The translations under genes and the position numbers were made by a program. Positions 6,486 through 6,831 of a DNA stretch of 6,831 nucleotides are shown piece by piece. The DNA is from Chloroflexota bacterium. GTDB taxonomy: Bacteria > Chloroflexota > Limnocylindria > Limnocylindrales > CSP1-4. The notes under the pieces are model-generated. The model saw only the letters and a program-made list of their open reading frames with translations, was not told the origin of the DNA and did not search any database. Where the stretch lies: the NCBI GenBank assembly GCA_013695505.1, contig JACDAH010000340.1, forward strand, positions 1 to 6,831, read 5' to 3'. Positions within the stretch are counted from its first letter, which is position 1; each line of letters starts with the position of its first letter.

Positions 6486-6523
6486 TCCCGAAGCACGTGC
6501 GTTGCCAACTGCGCCACACCCCG
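6486..6523 (-). pseudogene. 5' half of tRNA-Pro (anticodon CGG), truncated after the anticodon loop
   Basis: The minus strand reads as tRNA positions 1-38 without gaps. It has acceptor strand CGGGGTG, U8, G9, D-stem GCGC, and a D loop with the conserved A14, G15, G18, G19 and A21. The 3' D-stem ACGC has one mismatch, an A where G22 is expected. Then follow A26, anticodon-stem strand CGTGC, and loop TTCGGGA with U33, anticodon CGG and G37 as expected for proline. From position 39 the match ends abruptly: ATCTT replaces the expected GCACG, and no T-arm (GTTCRANNC) or pairing CACCCCG acceptor end follows on this strand before the next gene. It is therefore a non-functional remnant, with its break at the anticodon-loop/stem boundary. 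The proline identity is a strong match; the origin by integration or recombination is inference. Confidence 0.7.
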
Positions 6524-6532
6524 ACGTGTTTT

Positions 6533-6564
6533 GTGCTCAGGAACTACGCACACCTCCTGAGCAC
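6533..6564. repeat. Perfect 10-bp inverted repeat next to the tRNA-Pro remnant
   Basis: GTGCTCAGGA (6533-6542) and TCCTGAGCAC (6555-6564) flank a 12-nt loop. The left arm is 9 bp from the first base of the tRNA remnant. TTTT precedes the left arm on the plus strand, so no T-tract follows the hairpin in either direction and a standard intrinsic terminator is not supported. It could be an operator, a recombination arm or a structured RNA element. Confidence 0.5.
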
Positions 6565-6722
6565 GACGGCAATTGCGAGCCTGGCCTACGGCGCTTCATC
6601 ACGGATGCTGGACGTCCCGACATTCAGAACCATCGGATCCGTGGACACCCGAGCCGCAGCCGCGCCTGATGAAACGGCTCCTTTGGAGGCACGGAAGCCA
6701 GTCTCATCTCCACCGAGTAACT

Positions 6723-6831
6723 TCACTTACGCGCCGAAACGCCGGCGGCGGCGACGCGCTCCGTCGCCCGGCTGAGTTGGACGACATCACCTAGCTCGTC
6801 GAGACGGGCGAGGCGATGCCCGAGCATGCCC
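6723..6831 (-). CDS. Possible C-terminal end of an unidentified protein (runs off the window)
   Basis: An open minus-strand frame enters from the right edge and stops with TGA at 6725-6723, giving at least 35 residues ending LSRATERVAAAGVSARK. The stretch before it contains ARLDELGDVV, reads like an amphipathic helical C-terminus and has mostly G/C third positions. No family is recognisable from so short a piece. An open frame of this length can also occur by chance in GC-rich DNA, so it remains a candidate only. Confidence 0.35.
   Translation of the reverse strand, partial: GMLGHRLARLDELGDVVQLSRATERVAAAGVSARK

Larger units (their letters stand above)
6193..6722. other. Region of about 530 bp without a convincing gene
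   Basis: No frame here shows a recognisable protein, a good ribosome binding site or consistent codon use. Open frames on both strands are expected in sequence this GC-rich. The region should carry the promoter of the secreted-protein gene, and it holds a tRNA-Pro half, a perfect inverted repeat and a 19-bp palindrome, listed separately. I could not assign a confident -35/-10 pair. The mix of tRNA debris and dyads suggests an old insertion or rearrangement scar. Confidence 0.6.

Noticed and set aside
6191..6775. Plus-strand open frame of 194 codons in the right-hand region
   Set aside because: It has no ribosome binding site, its composition is non-protein-like, and it crosses the tRNA remnant and both dyads. 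Chance frames of this size are expected at this GC content.
1..6831. CRISPR array, insertion-sequence transposase, rRNA or riboswitch
   Set aside because: No regularly spaced long repeats, no DDE or integrase-like reading frame, no rRNA segments and no recognisable riboswitch core were seen on either strand.

Overview
This GC-rich window, with strong G/C preference at third codon positions, comes from a free-living bacterium. The sensor-kinase architecture (multi-helix membrane N-terminus, HisKA_3-type core, CxxCPxN loop) and the NarL/LuxR-type receiver suggest Chloroflexota (Limnocylindria-like) or Actinobacteria. That placement is inference; there is no rRNA or other phylogenetic marker here.

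Layout, left to right. (1) Positions 195 to 1, minus strand: the first 65 residues of a response regulator that runs off the window. (2) 1961-183, minus: a membrane histidine kinase (HK1) overlapping the regulator start by 13 bp, so the two form an operon. (3) 1962-2097: a divergent control region with three TGACGC direct repeats about two helical turns apart. (4) 2098-3876, plus: a TRAP/DctP-like substrate-binding lipoprotein with a duplicated C-terminal module and no permease genes nearby. (5) 5509-3857, minus: a second, paralogous membrane kinase (HK2), whose 3' end overlaps the lipoprotein 3' end by 20 bp. (6) 6192-5608, minus: a small secreted four-cysteine protein of unknown function. 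(7) 6193-6722: about 530 bp without a convincing gene, holding a 5' half of tRNA-Pro(CGG), inverted repeats and a 19-bp palindrome. (8) 6831-6723, minus: a possible C-terminal end of another gene.

The main observation is that the two kinases carry complementary defects. HK1 keeps the phosphoacceptor histidine (RDLHDGSQQRL) but its ATP-binding domain has lost the N, G1 and G2 boxes. HK2 has an intact ATP-binding domain (EGLANIAKH, DDGAGG, GSGLTGLRERV), but glutamate replaces the phosphoacceptor histidine (AELEGGALLRL). Each looks unable to autophosphorylate alone. Together they could form an obligate heterodimer: HK2 would supply ATP catalysis, HK1 the histidine, and the regulator at the left edge would receive the phosphate. 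The binding lipoprotein lies between the two half-kinases and may be the extracytoplasmic ligand sensor. The residues are read directly from the sequence; the assembled pathway is inference.
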